Below are positions 1 to 9,932 of a stretch of 64,000 bases of DNA, one piece after another. The stretch's first letter is position 1; each line of letters begins with the position of its first letter. The translations under genes were made by a program, and so were the position numbers. The DNA is taken from the NCBI RefSeq assembly GCF_001931485.1, contig NZ_MSDV01000012.1:186001-250000 (forward strand), given 5' to 3'. This DNA is from Burkholderia sp. SRS-W-2-2016. Lineage in GTDB: Bacteria; Pseudomonadota; Gammaproteobacteria; Burkholderiales; Burkholderiaceae. The notes under the pieces are model-generated. The model made no database searches and was not told the origin of the DNA. It saw nothing but the letters and a program-made list of their open reading frames with translations.

Positions 1-179
1 CGCGCGGCGAAGCCGTCGCCATCGTCGGGCAGGCGCCGCCATGCATCGGCGGGCACCGGCGGCACCGGATAGCCGTGCGGATTGATGCCGGTCGACAGAT
101 CCAGCCATTGCTCGTATGCGATGCCGTAACGCGTCGCCGCTTCGTGCAGGTTGCCGCCGTGTGCGATCTGCTCAGCCAT
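1..179 (-). CDS. cobD: Threonine-phosphate decarboxylase CobD/CobC, N-terminal fragment
   Basis: This is a partial gene running off the left edge; about 59 N-terminal codons are visible. The protein starts MAEQIAHGGNLHEAATRYG and continues with a STGINPHGYP segment. These are the typical opening motifs of the PLP-dependent L-threonine-O-3-phosphate decarboxylase of cobalamin biosynthesis, which supplies aminopropanol phosphate for the nucleotide loop. The ATG at 179 lies inside the end of cbiB (8-base overlap), so the gene is translationally coupled as the third gene of the leftward cobU-cbiB-cobD run. The catalytic lysine region is outside the window. In some nomenclatures this gene is cobC, so the symbol is ambiguous. 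Confidence 0.85.
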   Translation of the reverse strand, partial: MAEQIAHGGNLHEAATRYGIAYEQWLDLSTGINPHGYPVPPVPADAWRRLPDDGDGFAA

Positions 180-1113
180 GCAACGGCACGCTCAGCAACG
201 CCAGCACGAGCAGCACGGCCAGCCAGAAAATCAGCGAGCGCTCGACCAGCACCAACGCGGCGCCGACATGGCGGGCTTCGGCCGGATGCCCGAAGCCGAG
301 CGTCGGCCGCTGTTCGAGCGTGCCGTGATAAACCGCCGCGCCGCCGATCAGCACGTTCAGACTGCCGGCGCCCGCCGCCATCACCGGCCCCGCGTTCGGG
401 CTGTCCCAGCGCGGCGCCTGCTCGCGCCAGCAGCGCCACGCGGTCAGCGTATCGCCGAGCAGCGCATAGGTCGTCGCGGTCAGGCGCGCGGGAATCCAGT
501 TGAGCACGTCGTCGAAGCGCGCGGCGGCCCAGCCGAAGCGCAGATAGCGCGGCGTGCGATAGCCCCACATCGCGTCGAGCGTATTGGCGAGGCGAAAGCC
601 GAGCGCGCCCGGTCCGCCTGCGATCGCGAACCAGAACAGCGCGCCGAAGATCGCGTCGTTGCCGTTCTCCAGCGCCGATTCGACCGCCGCGCGCGCGAGC
701 GCGGCTTCGTCGGCTTGCGCGGTGTCGCGCGATACGATCCGCGCGGTCAACTCGCGCGCGCTGTCGATATCGTGTTGACCGAGCGCGTGCCCGATCGGCG
801 CGATGTGATCGCGCAGGCTGCGTGCGCCGAGCGCGAACCACAGCAGCGCGACGTGCAGCGCGCAGGCCGCGAACAACGGCAGCACCGCGACCAGCGCCCA
901 CGCGATCGCGACCGGCGGCAGCACCGCCAGCGCCCACGCGAGCATCCCTTTGACCCGCAGCCGCCGGCCGTGATTGAAGCGCGCCTCGAGGCGCGCGGCC
1001 CAGTTGCCGAAGCCGACCAGCGGATGCGCGCGGCGCGGCTCGCCGAACCAGCGGTCGACGACCACGCCGAACACGGCGAGCGTCGCGATCAGCGGCATCG
1101 TCAGCGTCAGCAT
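172..1113 (-). CDS. cbiB: Adenosylcobinamide-phosphate synthase CbiB
   Basis: A 313-residue polytopic membrane protein of the CbiB family. CbiB joins aminopropanol (phosphate) to adenosylcobyric acid at the inner membrane. The N-terminal part carries the family signature VVDRWFGEPRRAHPLVGFGNW. It is followed by several hydrophobic helices and a conserved ALENGNDAIFGALFW segment near the middle. The start at 1113 overlaps the cobU stop as TGATG, giving tight translational coupling, and the 3' end overlaps the start of the next gene. Length is usual for the family. A longer open frame to 1479 exists but lies antisense-like over cobU sequence and is not the gene. Confidence 0.93.
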   Translation of the reverse strand: MLTLTMPLIATLAVFGVVVDRWFGEPRRAHPLVGFGNWAARLEARFNHGRRLRVKGMLAWALAVLPPVAIAWALVAVLPLFAACALHVALLWFALGARSLRDHIAPIGHALGQHDIDSARELTARIVSRDTAQADEAALARAAVESALENGNDAIFGALFWFAIAGGPGALGFRLANTLDAMWGYRTPRYLRFGWAAARFDDVLNWIPARLTATTYALLGDTLTAWRCWREQAPRWDSPNAGPVMAAGAGSLNVLIGGAAVYHGTLEQRPTLGFGHPAEARHVGAALVLVERSLIFWLAVLLVLALLSVPLHG

Positions 1114-1658
1114 CACGCGCCTTTCAGCGCGAGCGGCAGGCCGGCGACCAGCAGCGTCGCGGTGCTGCTCAACGCGGCGACGCGCTGGTTGAGGCGGCCG
1201 AGTTCGTCGACGTACAAACGCGTGGCTTCGCCCAAAGGCACCACGCCGAGACCGATTTCGTTGCTGACCACGATCAGCTTGCCGCGCGCGCCGGCGAGCG
1301 CCGCTTCGAGGGCAGCGGAGTGGGCGTGGTAGTCGGATAGCGGGGCGGCGGCGCCGTCGGCGGGACACAGCAGGTTCGCGAGCCACAGCGTCAGGCAGTC
1401 GATCAGCAGGCACTGGCCCGGTGCGTCGTGTCGGGCGATCGCGCCCGCCAGATCGCGGTCCGCTTCGACCAGCCGCCAATGCGCGGGCCGCCGCTCGCGG
1501 TGATGCGCGATGCGCGCGCTGAATTCGGTGTCGTGGGTCACGCGCGCGGTGGCGATGTAGGTGACGGGCAGCGCGCTGTCGCTGGCAAGCCGCTCCGCGT
1601 GCGCGCTCTTACCCGAGCGGGCGCCGCCGAGGACGAAGGTGAGATCGCGGGAAGTCAT
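1113..1658 (-). CDS. cobU: Adenosylcobinamide kinase/adenosylcobinamide-phosphate guanylyltransferase CobU
   Basis: A 181-residue cytosolic enzyme that phosphorylates adenosylcobinamide and then transfers GMP from GTP, activating it for lower-ligand attachment. The protein opens MTSRDLTFVLGGARSGKS, a P-loop typical of CobU. It also shows the conserved YIATA and CLTLWLANLL segments, and VVSNEIGLGVVP near residue 120. The ATG at 1658 is chosen because the P-loop follows at once and the length fits the family; a longer frame to 2054 would lie inside the divergent cobQ. It is the first gene of a leftward cobalamin operon, coupled to cbiB by a one-base stop/start overlap. Confidence 0.94.
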   Translation of the reverse strand: MTSRDLTFVLGGARSGKSAHAERLASDSALPVTYIATARVTHDTEFSARIAHHRERRPAHWRLVEADRDLAGAIARHDAPGQCLLIDCLTLWLANLLCPADGAAAPLSDYHAHSAALEAALAGARGKLIVVSNEIGLGVVPLGEATRLYVDELGRLNQRVAALSSTATLLVAGLPLALKGA

Positions 1659-1734
1659 CGCGAGATTGTACCGGCGCGGTGGGATAATGCCGCTCGCCTG
1701 TTGACCGCCCATCCTCCGACCCGACCGCCTCGCC

Positions 1735-3306
1735 GTGACCCGAACCAAGACTCCCTTCGACGCCTTGCCCGTGCCGCGCGGCACGCTGATGATCCAGGGC
1801 ACCACGTCCGATGCGGGCAAGAGCACGCTGGTCGCCGGCCTATGCCGTCTCGCCCGCCGTGCCGGCGCGCGGGTCGCGCCGTTCAAGCCGCAGAACATGG
1901 CGCTCAATAGCGCGGTGACCGTCGACGGCGGCGAGATCGGCCGCGCGCAGGCGCTGCAGGCGGTGGCGGCCGGGATCGCCGCGCACACTGACTTGAACCC
2001 GGTGCTGCTGAAGCCGACCAGCGATCGCGGCGCGCAGGTGATCATCCACGGCAAGGCGCGGATGAATCTCGATGCGCGCGCGTATCACGACTACAAGCCG
2101 GTCGCGTTCGAGGCGGTGCTGGAGTCGTATGCGCGGCTGCGCGCGGCGTACGACACGATTTTCGTCGAGGGCGCGGGCAGCCCGGCCGAGATCAATCTGC
2201 GCGACCGCGACATCGCCAACATGGGCTTCGCGGAGGCGGTCGATTGCCCGGTCGTGCTGGTCGCCGACATCGATCGCGGCGGCGTGTTCGCGCATCTGAC
2301 CGGCACGCTCGCGTGTCTGTCGGCGAGCGAGCAGGCGCGCGTGCGCGGCTTCATCATCAATCGCTTTCGCGGCGACGTCAGCCTGCTGCAGCCCGGCCTC
2401 GACTGGCTCGAAGCGCGGACCGGCAAGCCGGTGCTCGGCGTGGTGCCGTATCTGCACGGCCTGACGCTCGATGCCGAGGACATGCTGCCGCCCGAGCTGC
2501 GTGCGGCCGGCAGCGGCGATGCGGGCCGGCTGCTGCGGGTGGTCGTGCCGGTGCTGCCGCACATCAGCAATCACACCGATTTCGACGCGCTGCGCGTGCA
2601 TCCGCAGGTCGATTTTCACTACGTGCGCAGCGGCATGCCGATGCCGCCCGCCGATCTGATCATCCTGCCGGGCTCGAAAAACGTGCCGGGCGATCTCGCG
2701 TTTCTGCGCGAGCAGGGCTGGGACGAGGTGCTTGCGCGGCATCTGCGTTACGGCGGGCGGGTGATCGGTATTTGCGGTGGGATGCAGATGCTGGGGCGCG
2801 AGATTGCCGATCCGCACGGGATCGAGGGCGCGCCGGGCAATTTCGCGGGGTTCGGCTGGCTCGATTATTCGACGGTGCTCACGCGCGAGAAGACGCTGAA
2901 GAACGTGACCGGGCGCCTCGCGCTGCCGGGCGCGCCGGAGGTCGCCGGCTATGAGATTCATATGGGCGAGACACGCGGGCCGGCGCTCGATGTGCCCGCG
3001 CTGCGGCTCGAAGGTGAGCGTGGTGAGTGCGGTGAGTGCGGTGAGCGCAGCGATGGTCAGCCCGGCGGTGGCGCGGTTGCCGCGCGCCCGGACGGTGCGT
3101 TGTCCGCCGATGGCCAGATTCTCGCCACCTACGTGCACGGGCTGTTCGACACGCCGGCTGCGTGCGCGGCGCTGCTCGGCTGGGCGGGCCTGAGCGACGC
3201 CGAACAGATCGACTACCCGGCGTTGCGCGAAGCGTCGCTGGAGCGGCTCGCCGATACGCTGGCCGAGCATCTGGACATGGAGCGGGTGTTCGCGGCGGTG
3301 GGGTAA
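1735..3306 (+). CDS. cobQ: Cobyric acid synthase CobQ
   Basis: A 523-residue glutamine-dependent amidotransferase that amidates four carboxyl groups of adenosylcobyrinic acid a,c-diamide. The N-terminal synthetase domain has the P-loop [10 protein letters not shown] (about residues 22-31) and the family blocks [11 protein letters not shown] and [15 protein letters not shown]. The C-terminal type-1 glutaminase domain has its nucleophile at Cys347 ([10 protein letters not shown]) and its catalytic histidine near residue 468 (YVHGLFD). The start shown is GTG; an ATG at 1789 is possible, but it would begin almost at the P-loop. Residues 427-438 are a Gly-Glu-Arg/Cys tripeptide repeat encoded by a 9-bp tandem repeat, in a loop before the last conserved block. 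Transcribed divergently from cobU. Confidence 0.95.
   Translation: MTRTKTPFDALPVPRGTLMIQGTTSDAGKSTLVAGLCRLARRAGARVAPFKPQNMALNSAVTVDGGEIGRAQALQAVAAGIAAHTDLNPVLLKPTSDRGAQVIIHGKARMNLDARAYHDYKPVAFEAVLESYARLRAAYDTIFVEGAGSPAEINLRDRDIANMGFAEAVDCPVVLVADIDRGGVFAHLTGTLACLSASEQARVRGFIINRFRGDVSLLQPGLDWLEARTGKPVLGVVPYLHGLTLDAEDMLPPELRAAGSGDAGRLLRVVVPVLPHISNHTDFDALRVHPQVDFHYVRSGMPMPPADLIILPGSKNVPGDLAFLREQGWDEVLARHLRYGGRVIGICGGMQMLGREIADPHGIEGAPGNFAGFGWLDYSTVLTREKTLKNVTGRLALPGAPEVAGYEIHMGETRGPALDVPALRLEGERGECGECGERSDGQPGGGAVAARPDGALSADGQILATYVHGLFDTPAACAALLGWAGLSDAEQIDYPALREASLERLADTLAEHLDMERVFAAVG
3013..3048 (+). repeat. In-frame 9-bp tandem repeat inside cobQ
   Basis: Four consecutive 9-bp units (GGTGAGCGT, GGTGAGTGC twice, GGTGAGCGC) in the cobQ reading frame. 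They encode [12 protein letters not shown]. Because the unit is a multiple of three, copy-number change would leave CobQ in frame. Confidence 0.85.
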
Positions 3307-3397
3307 CGCCTGGGGCTGACGCCGGGAATCAGCGTCGGGGATCAACGCCGGGGATTAGCGCCGGGGATCAGCGCCGGGAATTAGCGTCGGGAATCAG
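3307..3397. repeat. 13-bp tandem repeat, about seven units, downstream of cobQ
   Basis: Starting at the base after the cobQ stop codon there are seven head-to-tail 13-bp units of the form CGCCGGGGATCAG. The first unit is degenerate and the other six vary at two or three positions. The array ends where the hairpin at 3395 begins. It lies in the intergenic gap and has no coding potential that I recognise. Confidence 0.85.
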
Positions 3398-3420
3398 CGC
3401 CCGTGGATGGGCGCTGATTA
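3395..3420 (+). terminator. Stem-loop after cobQ, possible terminator
   Basis: A perfect 8-bp stem, CAGCGCCC (3395-3402) with GGGCGCTG (3409-3416), closes a 6-base loop and is followed by ATTAATTAG. The stem is good but there is no real T-run, so intrinsic termination of cobQ is only a plausible reading. Confidence 0.4.
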
Positions 3421-3442
3421 ATTAGTACCAGCGGCGCGGCGC

Positions 3443-3473
3443 AAAAAAAGCACGCGCCTGCCAGGCCGCGTGC
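3443..3473 (-). terminator. Intrinsic terminator of the thioesterase gene
   Basis: Read on the minus strand, the GC-rich stem GCACGCGG/CGCGTGC is followed by seven T residues (A-run at 3443-3449 on the plus strand). It lies about 50 bases beyond the stop of the leftward PaaI-type thioesterase gene. Confidence 0.75.
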
Positions 3474-3522
3474 TATCGCGCTTGCACCGGTGCGAGCCGT
3501 GCGGGCTCGCGCCACACCACGC

Positions 3523-3942
3523 TCAATACAACACCATCTGCGTGCACCGGAACAGCGCGATCGTCTTGCCGTCCGGATCGGTCACGGTCGCATCCCACAC
3601 CTGCGTGCTGCGCCCCAGGTGCACGCCCTTCGCGACCGCGCGGATCGTGCCCTGGGTCGAGGTGCCGAGAAAGTTGCTCTTCAGTTCGATCGTCGTGAAA
3701 TTGCGGGCGGTCTCCGGCAGGTGCGCGAGACACGCGTAGCCGCAGGCGGTGTCGGCGAGGCCGATCACGGTGGCCGCGTGCAGGAAGCCGTTCGGCGCGA
3801 GCACTTCCTCGCGCACCGTCAGTTCGGCGACCAGCGTGTCCTGGTCGACCGACAGCACGCGCACGCCGAGCAGTTCCGGCAGCTTGCCTTTCTGGCGTTC
3901 GTGCAGACGTTCGACGGTGTATTCCGGGCGCAGTTTGCTCAT
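3523..3942 (-). CDS. PaaI-family hotdog-fold thioesterase
   Basis: A 139-residue cytosolic protein of the PaaI/YbdB-type acyl-CoA thioesterase family. These enzymes hydrolyse acyl-CoA esters, in some cases aryl-CoA intermediates. The sequence has the hotdog hallmark PNGFLHAATVIGLADTACG around residues 50-68, which includes the residues that normally bind CoA and the catalytic site. A conserved TIELKSNFLG strand follows near residue 88. The ATG at 3942 gives the usual family length. It stands alone, with its own terminator downstream, so the substrate cannot be inferred from neighbours. No phenylacetate genes are nearby. Confidence 0.85.
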   Translation of the reverse strand: MSKLRPEYTVERLHERQKGKLPELLGVRVLSVDQDTLVAELTVREEVLAPNGFLHAATVIGLADTACGYACLAHLPETARNFTTIELKSNFLGTSTQGTIRAVAKGVHLGRSTQVWDATVTDPDGKTIALFRCTQMVLY

Positions 3943-4125
3943 GAGATTCAGGTCCTTGTCGAAAAAAACGGCGGGTTCAGACGGCCGATTCGCGTCGCGG
4001 GGGCTTCGGCCACGCTGGATTTGTCGATATTATCAACGGCTGGACCGCTGGGCGAAGCTCGTGCGCGAACTCGCGGCGGGGGAATCGTCAGGTTGCCCTG
4101 GCCGTTCGGCGCGGACCGGCGCCAG

Positions 4126-4272
4126 GCGCGGCAACCGCGGCAACGCCGGCCGCACCGGTAACAGCGGCGGTAACCGTGGCAACCGCGGCGGCAACCGCTG
4201 CGGTAACCGTGGCAACCGCGGCGGCAACCACAGCAGCAACAGCAGCAGTCCGAGCAGCAGCAACAGCAGTAG
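4126..4272. repeat. Low-complexity GGCAACCGC-type repeat tract upstream of parA
   Basis: The 3943-4319 gap between the thioesterase and parA is mostly low complexity. It contains two adjacent 33-bp direct repeats (4166-4198 and 4199-4231) that differ at a few positions and are built from smaller GGTAACCGT/GGCAACCGC blocks. A run of CAGCAG/CAGCAA triplets follows, to about 4272. Both strands are open through the tract: one gives a Cys/Arg-rich string and the other Gly/Asn- or Ala/Thr-rich strings. I read it as a repeat, not a gene. Confidence 0.75.
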
Positions 4273-4319
4273 CGCGGCAAACCGGCTGGCGGCGTCCAGC
4301 CTTCTTTCCGGGAGAATTC

Positions 4320-4958
4320 ATGTCGGTGATCGTGGTGGCGAATCCGAAGGGCGGCGTGGGCAAGAGCACGCTATCGACCAATCTGGCCGGCTATTTCGCG
4401 GCGATGGGCGAGTGGGTCGCGCTGGCCGACCTCGACAAGCAGCAGTCCGCGCACGCGTGGCTGGACCTGCGGCCCGCGACGCTGCCGGCCATCGAAACCT
4501 GGGAGGTCAATCCCGACGCACCCGCGAAGCCGCCGAAGGGGCTCGAACACGCGGTCATCGATACGCCGGCCGGTCTGCACGGCAATCGCCTGGGGATCGC
4601 GCTGGAACTGGCGGACAAGGTGATCGTGCCGCTGCAGCCGTCGATGTTCGATATCCTCGCGACCCAGGAATTTCTCGAGCGGCTCACGAAGGAAAAGGCG
4701 GTCAGGAAGGGCACGATCGAGGTCGGCGTGGTCGGCATGCGCGTCGATGCGCGCACCCGCTCGGCCGAGCAGCTGCATCGTTTTGTCGAGGGATTGAAGC
4801 TGCCGGTGCTCGGCTATCTGCGCGATACGCAGAACTATGTGCAGCTCGCCGCGCATGGGCTGACGCTGTGGGACGTCGCGAAGAGCCGGGTCGAGAAGGA
4901 TCTCGAGCAGTGGCAGCCGATCGTCGAATGGACGAACGGCACCGGCAGGAAAGGCTAA
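4320..4958 (+). CDS. Orphan ParA-family ATPase
   Basis: A 212-residue ParA/MinD-superfamily ATPase. It starts MSVIVVANPKGGVGKST, with the deviant Walker A motif (KGGVGKST) at residues 10-17. A modified Walker A-prime block DLDKQQSAHAW follows near residue 40, and an IDTPAGLHG Walker B-like block near residue 80. Such proteins form ATP-dependent dimers that position DNA or protein cargo. No parB or parS-like element is next to it, so the cargo is unknown. The ATG at 4320 is chosen because GGGAGA lies 4 bases upstream and the P-loop follows. The frame stays open upstream through the repeat tract (GTG at 4176), which would add an Ala/Thr-rich tail; I consider this unlikely. Confidence 0.88.
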   Translation: MSVIVVANPKGGVGKSTLSTNLAGYFAAMGEWVALADLDKQQSAHAWLDLRPATLPAIETWEVNPDAPAKPPKGLEHAVIDTPAGLHGNRLGIALELADKVIVPLQPSMFDILATQEFLERLTKEKAVRKGTIEVGVVGMRVDARTRSAEQLHRFVEGLKLPVLGYLRDTQNYVQLAAHGLTLWDVAKSRVEKDLEQWQPIVEWTNGTGRKG

Positions 4959-5000
4959 GGGTAGAGGGGCAACCGACCCGGCAAAACCGGGCCGCGCCGC

Positions 5001-5387
5001 TTAACTCCAGGCCTGGGTCGGCACGTGATCGCGGCTGCCCTTGATCTTGTTGTTTTCATCGACGAACACGAGGTCCGGCTTCCAGCCCGCTTTCAGTTCC
5101 GCCTCGTCGACCACCGCGAACGCCGCGATGATGACCAGGTCGCCGAGCTGCGCGCGCCGCGCGGCCGAACCGTTCAGCGAAATCATCCCGCTGCCGCGCT
5201 CGCCCTTGATCGCGTAGGTCGAGAAGCGCTCGCCGTTGTTGATGTTCCAGATGTCGATGCGCTCGTTTTCGACGATGTTCGCCGCTTCGAGCAGATCTTC
5301 GTCGATCGCGCACGAACCTTCGTAGTGCAGTTCGCAGTGCGTGACCGCGACGCGGTGAATCTTCGACTTCAGCATGTTGCGTTGCAT
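5001..5387 (-). CDS. panD: Aspartate 1-decarboxylase PanD
   Basis: A 128-residue pyruvoyl enzyme that makes beta-alanine from L-aspartate for pantothenate synthesis. It shows the self-processing site Gly24-Ser25 (HYEGSCAID), where cleavage creates the pyruvoyl group. The conserved [21 protein letters not shown] and [16 protein letters not shown] segments follow. The ATG at 5387 gives the usual length; a TTG two codons upstream is less likely. It lies 52 bases downstream of panC on the same strand, so the two probably form an operon. No panB is present in the window. Confidence 0.96.
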   Translation of the reverse strand: MQRNMLKSKIHRVAVTHCELHYEGSCAIDEDLLEAANIVENERIDIWNINNGERFSTYAIKGERGSGMISLNGSAARRAQLGDLVIIAAFAVVDEAELKAGWKPDLVFVDENNKIKGSRDHVPTQAWS

Positions 5388-5439
5388 GACCAATCCTGTG
5401 TGAATCTCAGTGTGACTTGCTGGCGCGCGCGTCGCGGCG

Positions 5440-7508
<2,069 letters not shown>

Positions 7509-7528
7509 GCTCGGCGTGACGGGGGCGC

Positions 7529-7714
7529 TCAGAAGTTCTGGTAGTACTGGTAGGCCGTCTGTTCGACGCGCGACGCTTTCTGCTCGGCGCGTTCGGCGAG
7601 GTCGACCGGCTGCTTGTCCCACAGCAGCGCGCGGCCGCGGCGTTGTTCGGCTTCCAGGTTGGGCTTCTGTTGCTTGAGCTGGTTCAGGAACTGCGTGATG
7701 TCCGATTGATACAT
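7529..7714 (-). CDS. DUF3460 family small protein
   Basis: A 61-residue protein, MYQSDITQFLNQLKQQKP... ending QTAYQYYQNF. It belongs to the DUF3460 family, known from burkholderial and related betaproteobacteria and of unknown function. It is charged and Gln-rich, probably helical, with no signal peptide or membrane segment. It is followed after 20 bases by scpA, so the two are likely cotranscribed. That gives a genetic link, but no proven functional link, to chromosome condensation. Confidence 0.9.
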   Translation of the reverse strand: MYQSDITQFLNQLKQQKPNLEAEQRRGRALLWDKQPVDLAERAEQKASRVEQTAYQYYQNF

Positions 7715-7988
7715 GGCTCGGTGTCCGTGAGGGGGAAAGTGGCGTCCGGCCGGTGGGCACGAGGTGCCTGCGACGGCGCCGGTGCCCGGGATTTTACCGC
7801 ATGCGTCGCGCGCGGTCGAAAATCGCCGCGGGCCTGTTTTTTCGGGATAGTACGCGGGCCGCGAACGCCGCCGCCGCAGTCCTCGCGAGACGGTCCCGAG
7901 GCGGTCCCGTTGTGGTCAAATAGCATGCCCCGCGCGCGCTTTGCGCGGCGGGGCGCAAGAATTCACCCACTGTGGCCGGAGGTCCTGT

Positions 7989-9851
7989 TTGGCGGGAGGT
8001 ACGATTGACAAGCCGCGCGCAGCGCGTGGCGAAACCGGCCTGAAGCGCGGCTGCGCGCCGGCACGTGACGCGCTCGCGCGGCGCTGGCTGCGCGTCTCGC
8101 TTGCCTTCAGCGTCGGGCTCGGCCTCGGTCTATGGCTGCTGCTGGGCGCCGGCGAAGCGCAGGCCAAACGCACGTCGCCCAGCTACAAGGTCGACGTGAT
8201 CGCCGAGCCGCGCTCGCTGCGCAAGCTGCTCGAACAGCACCTGGATATCGCGCGTTTCGCGAAGCGGCCCGACATCAGCGACGACCAGTTCTCTTTCCTG
8301 ATTACCGCGACCCCGCAACAGGTGCGCGATCTCGCCGCGACCCAGGGCTATTTCTCGCCGATCGTCAGCACCGACGTGCGCAGCACCGACGACGCGCGCC
8401 AGGTCACCGTACGGGTCGAAGCGGGCCCGCGCACCATGGTCACGTCGGTCGATCTGTCGTTTCGCGGCGCGGTGCTGACCGAAGACGAGGCGCAGGAAAA
8501 CGCGACCCGCTTCGCGTTTTCGCTGCACGAGGGCCAGCCGTTCACGCAGGGCGACTGGGACGACGCGAAGAACGCGTCGCTGCGCCAGTTGCAGTCGCGA
8601 CGTTATCTGGGCGCGAAGATCTACCACTCCGAGGCGCTGGTCGATCCGCGCACGCACGAGGCGAAGCTGTCGGTGGTCTATGACAGCGGCCCGACCTTCA
8701 CGATGGGCGAGATCGACGTATCGGGCACGCGGCGCTATCCGGAGCGCATCGTCCACAACGTCAATCCGATTTCGCCGGGCGACGTCTACGACACCCGCAC
8801 GGTCGCCGAACTGCAGCGGCAGTTGCAGAACACGCCGTACTTCGCGAGCGTCGCGATCGATCTCGACAACGACCCGGCCAAGCCGCTGAACACGCCGGTC
8901 CACGTGAAGGTGTCGGAATTCCCGTTCCACAGCTTCCGCGGCGGCGTCGGTTATTCGACCGACAACGGCCCGCTGGTGCAGGGCGCGTATTCGTATCTGA
9001 ATACGTTCGGCAAGGCGTGGCCGTTCACGGTCGAAGGGCGCGCCGACCAGACCCAGCAATACGGCCAGGTCCAGCTGTCGATGCCGCCGGGGCCGCGCGG
9101 GTGGACCAATAGCGTGCTCGCGTCGTACACGACCACCGACGTGTCCGACACCCGCATCTACAGCATTCGCGGCGGCGTGCAGCGCTCGCGCACGTCGCAG
9201 TTCCTCGACTACAGCTACTCGCTGCTGTTCTACAACGACAAGCTCGACCAGAACGCGGCGCCGCCCACCTGGGCGCATGCGCTGGTGCCGGCGTGGTCGT
9301 GGACCCGGCGCGACACCGACGACCCGCTGTTCCCGCGGCGCGGCAACCTGGTCCACGTCGAGGCGGGCTTCGCGGTGAAGGGGCTGCTGGCCGACCAGTC
9401 GTTTATCCGCGGCTATGCGCGCGGCCAGCAGTATCTGCCGATCGGCGCCGACGACATCGTGCTGATCCGCGCCGAACTCGGCGCCGTGTTCACGAGCGGC
9501 AGTTCGAGCGGCATTCCGGCCTCGCTGCTGTTCCGCGCGGGCGGCTCGAATTCGGTGCGCGGCTACGGCTTCCAGAGCATCGGTAACGACGTCGCCGGTT
9601 CGATCCTGCCGACCAAATATCTGGTGACGAGCGCGGTCGAATATCAGCACTGGTTCTCGCACAACTGGGGCGCGGCCGCGTTCTTCGACGTCGGCACCGC
9701 CACCGATACCTGGGGCGACAAGGTCTTCTATCCGGGCGCGGGCCTCGGCGCGCGCTGGCGCAGCCCGGTCGGCCCGGTCAACCTCGATCTCGCCTATGGA
9801 ATCCGCGACCGTCGAGTGCGGCCGTACATCACGCTGGGCATTGCGTTCTGA
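7989..9851 (+). CDS. tamA: TamA, Omp85-family outer-membrane assembly protein
   Basis: An outer-membrane protein of about 620 residues that works with TamB in transporting and inserting outer-membrane proteins or lipids. A hydrophobic stretch (SLAFSVGLGLGLWLLLGAGEAQA) acts as signal peptide. POTRA-type repeats follow, with phrases such as FTMGEIDVSGTRRYP. A C-terminal beta-barrel carries the Omp85 signature GGSNSVRGYGFQSIG and ends in a barrel-type phenylalanine. The ORF could start at TTG 7941. I chose TTG at 7989 because GGAGGT lies 5 bases ahead of it. No ATG is available before the signal peptide. tamB follows after 81 bases. Confidence 0.92.
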   Translation: MAGGTIDKPRAARGETGLKRGCAPARDALARRWLRVSLAFSVGLGLGLWLLLGAGEAQAKRTSPSYKVDVIAEPRSLRKLLEQHLDIARFAKRPDISDDQFSFLITATPQQVRDLAATQGYFSPIVSTDVRSTDDARQVTVRVEAGPRTMVTSVDLSFRGAVLTEDEAQENATRFAFSLHEGQPFTQGDWDDAKNASLRQLQSRRYLGAKIYHSEALVDPRTHEAKLSVVYDSGPTFTMGEIDVSGTRRYPERIVHNVNPISPGDVYDTRTVAELQRQLQNTPYFASVAIDLDNDPAKPLNTPVHVKVSEFPFHSFRGGVGYSTDNGPLVQGAYSYLNTFGKAWPFTVEGRADQTQQYGQVQLSMPPGPRGWTNSVLASYTTTDVSDTRIYSIRGGVQRSRTSQFLDYSYSLLFYNDKLDQNAAPPTWAHALVPAWSWTRRDTDDPLFPRRGNLVHVEAGFAVKGLLADQSFIRGYARGQQYLPIGADDIVLIRAELGAVFTSGSSSGIPASLLFRAGGSNSVRGYGFQSIGNDVAGSILPTKYLVTSAVEYQHWFSHNWGAAAFFDVGTATDTWGDKVFYPGAGLGARWRSPVGPVNLDLAYGIRDRRVRPYITLGIAF

Positions 9852-9932
9852 TCCCGCGATGACCTTCCGCAACCTTTTCGCCGCGCCCGAACGCCGTCCC
9901 ATTCGCTGCCTAATTCGCCGCCCATTGCACGC

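Noticed and set aside
1114..1479. Extension of the cbiB frame across cobU
   Set aside because: It has no conserved residues before the CbiB start and overlaps the recognisable CobU coding frame; a high-GC shadow frame.
1659..1734. Cobalamin riboswitch between cobU and cobQ
   Set aside because: The gap is only 76 bases and shows no B12-box-like core, too short for the aptamer.
3307..3397. CRISPR-like array
   Set aside because: The units are directly adjacent 13-mers with no spacers and no cas genes in the window; a simple tandem repeat.
3948..4280. Cys/Arg-rich open frame on the minus strand over the repeat tract
   Set aside because: The composition is just the translation of the GGCAACCGC and CAGCAG repeats; no ribosome site and no conserved motif.
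4176..4319. GTG-started Ala/Thr-rich N-terminal extension of ParA
   Set aside because: It is repeat-derived, whereas the ATG at 4320 has a good ribosome site and the ParA P-loop begins at residue 10. Kept only as a finding.
7941..7988. TTG at 7941 as tamA start
   Set aside because: No ribosome site; TTG at 7989 has GGAGGT at ideal distance and still keeps the full signal peptide.
8130..9902. 590-codon minus-strand frame opposite tamA
   Set aside because: A typical high-GC shadow, Arg/Val/Ala-rich without any domain; tamA is clear on the other strand.
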